Source: Lactobacillus helsingborgensis
GTDB taxonomy: Bacteria > Bacillota > Bacilli > Lactobacillales > Lactobacillaceae
Assembly (NCBI RefSeq): GCF_000970855.1
Contig: NZ_KQ034046.1
Span: 48,851 to 112,850 of the forward strand
DNA: 64,000 nucleotides
Direction: 5' to 3'
The position numbers and the translations under genes were made by a program. Of the stretch, positions 62,593-64,000 are shown piece after piece; positions within the stretch are counted from its first letter, which is position 1; each line of letters begins with the position of its first letter. The notes under the pieces were generated by a model. It was not told the DNA's origin, made no database searches, and saw nothing but the letters and a program-made list of their open reading frames with translations.

Positions 62593-62654
62593 GCGCTATA
62601 ACTATTCAATTTTTAAAGTGACGAAACGTTGTTACAACCCTTTTGAACAAGAAC

Positions 62655-63779
62655 CTAGCGTTTAACAAAAGTATTAGGTTTGATATGCTGTAAAATTTCG
62701 TAACCTACATCTTTTTCGTCATTTTCATTATCATCAGTTTGATTTAAAAACATGACGATACCGTTTTGGTTATCGGCAGTTAATTGCATCCAGGTGCCAA
62801 AATGTTGCCCCATAAAACTGCCATACGCATTTTTGATATTGTCTTTATTATATAAGTACAGTCCACCAGAGTAGTTAATTACCTTACTCTTTAGGTGAGT
62901 CATGTAGTAATAATCGTCTTTACTTAAAATAGAGCCGTCTGCTAATCCAACTTGGATTTTATAATATTCTTCTGGAGTCGAAAATAGATTACCCGCACCC
63001 GGGATTTGAGAAACTAGACTTTTCTTAAGATAAGTAGCATTTTGATAATTTTTACCTCCGTTTGAATAATATGAAATGGGATCTGTCATTGTTTTAGGGA
63101 TATTTTGATAAAGGTATGTATTTTGTAAATTCAACTTATTAATAATACGAGTCTGCAGATTTTCTTCATATGACTTGCCTGTAATCTGCTTGATAATACC
63201 GGTCAGAAGAATGTAATTGCTGTTATTGTAATGATAATTGCCAATTTCATCGGATGATGAAGCATTAATATTATTGATCACCCACTTAATAGCATTATCT
63301 TCAGAATAGTTATAGCCGCGATCTATCTCTGTACCAGTAGCCATAATACCTGATGTATGAGTTAACAAGTTGCCCACTGTAATGCTATCAGCATTTTTAA
63401 GATTGGGATACCAGCGCGAGATTTTAGTGTTTTGGGTAAATTCTTTATTGGTTCCCTTAGTTTCATTAATTAGTTGGACTACCATTGCTGCAGTTACTAC
63501 TTTTTGCAGAGAAGCTGTTGGGTAAACAACTTTACTGCTGCCATTACCAATTCTTTTGCCATACCAAGCATAGCCGTAACTGATTGTTTGTGGTACTCCG
63601 TCTTTTACAACCATAACTATGCCGCGTACATGATGCTTTTTAAAAGTGTTTCTGACAAAATTGTACATTTCAGTTTGTTTATTAGTTGTCGTTGCTGCTT
63701 TAACTTGATTGGCACTAGTAACAAGGGGCGTAGTAGCCATAAATAAAGCGGTTGTCAATGTCATAATTTTATGCTTCAA
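62655..63779 (-). CDS. secreted serine hydrolase of the beta-lactamase/AmpC fold
   Basis: 374-aa penicillin-binding-protein/class-C-type hydrolase. Signal peptide about 1-28 (cleavage near VKAA-TT). Catalytic SxxK is SLQK (90-93) and YxN is Y184-N-N186. It should act outside the cell as a carboxypeptidase or esterase on wall peptides or other substrates. The start is a TTG at 63779, with GGAG ten bases upstream; the in-frame ATG five codons later would shorten the signal. The last 220 bases of the window after its promoter region hold nothing I recognise. Confidence 0.82.
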   Translation of the reverse strand: MKHKIMTLTTALFMATTPLVTSANQVKAATTTNKQTEMYNFVRNTFKKHHVRGIVMVVKDGVPQTISYGYAWYGKRIGNGSSKVVYPTASLQKVVTAAMVVQLINETKGTNKEFTQNTKISRWYPNLKNADSITVGNLLTHTSGIMATGTEIDRGYNYSEDNAIKWVINNINASSSDEIGNYHYNNSNYILLTGIIKQITGKSYEENLQTRIINKLNLQNTYLYQNIPKTMTDPISYYSNGGKNYQNATYLKKSLVSQIPGAGNLFSTPEEYYKIQVGLADGSILSKDDYYYMTHLKSKVINYSGGLYLYNKDNIKNAYGSFMGQHFGTWMQLTADNQNGIVMFLNQTDDNENDEKDVGYEILQHIKPNTFVKR

Positions 63780-64000
63780 GATAATTTTTCTCCTTAGAAA
63801 TATAGTAGTATTATAAAACTTTTAAATTAATAAAAGTATGCGAAAGGGTTAAAATTACTTAACAAACTTAATAGCCTTTGTAAATTTGTAAAATAGCCAA
63901 AATAGATATTGAAAATGGATGATTAGAGGAGAAATAAGCAAAAATTTCGATAAAAAGTCTTAGATACATAAGGGCTTATTGACAGAGTGAGAAAAAATAT

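Overview
The window looks like chromosome of a low-GC, host- or plant-associated Lactobacillus sensu stricto (L. delbrueckii group; honey-bee 'Firm-5' lactobacilli would fit but cannot be proved from this sequence alone). The evidence is a B12-dependent class II ribonucleotide reductase very close in motif order to the classical L. leichmannii enzyme, a D-lactate dehydrogenase of the delbrueckii/helveticus type, many PTS systems, cre sites, and sigma-A promoters in AT-rich spacers. I see no rRNA, tRNA, insertion sequence, prophage or CRISPR array.

Layout. 1-4.6 kb: end of a pectin/arabinan locus (CE12-like rhamnogalacturonan acetylesterase, PAP2 phosphatase, GH51 arabinofuranosidase, aldose 1-epimerase), followed by an antisense remnant of an LPXTG-type surface protein. 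5-13.7 kb: three ABC exporter units and an Rgg-like regulator, with a roughly 1 kb gene-poor stretch between them that holds a small ORF, a possible small RNA and a consensus promoter. 13.9-18.5 kb: complete trehalose system (treA, treR, PTS EIIABC). 18.6-28.3 kb: an unusual catabolic cluster (YhcH-type anomerase, unknown 90-aa protein, SLC13-like permease, PrpR-like regulator, DUF1537 acid-sugar kinase, BNR/sialidase-like protein, Fe-alcohol dehydrogenase, DapA/NanA-family aldolase, PdxA2-like dehydrogenase). 28.5-32.8 kb: DeoC-family aldolase, GntR regulator and a mannose-family PTS. 33-38.6 kb: a second mannose-family PTS with a GatD-like polyol-phosphate dehydrogenase, ribulose-phosphate epimerase and LacI regulator (predicted pentitol use). 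38.9-50 kb: stand-alone EIIA-Glc, NatAB-like and VXE-like ABC systems, regulators and an oxidoreductase. 50-53.8 kb: cobalamin module (adenosyltransferase, ECF S-component, DUF4430 protein, B12-dependent RNR). 54-64 kb: housekeeping and small membrane proteins, D-LDH, ExoA, a PLD-helicase and a serine hydrolase.

Main discovery candidate: the 18.6-28.3 kb cluster. Its enzymes fit, step by step, a route for 3-deoxy-D-lyxo-heptulosarate (Dha), the rare C7 diacid of pectic rhamnogalacturonan II: release by the sialidase-like protein, ring opening by the anomerase, retro-aldol cleavage to pyruvate plus a C4 aldehyde acid, reduction to D-threonate, phosphorylation and oxidative decarboxylation to DHAP. 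Drawn out, the stereochemistry of Dha C5/C6 gives exactly D-threonate, the known substrate of DUF1537/PdxA2 pairs. A shared 17-bp motif (TGTTT-N7-A(A/G)AC(A/G)) before the permease and before the kinase ties the divergent units into one regulon. This is inference from families, context and chemistry; no step is proven here.
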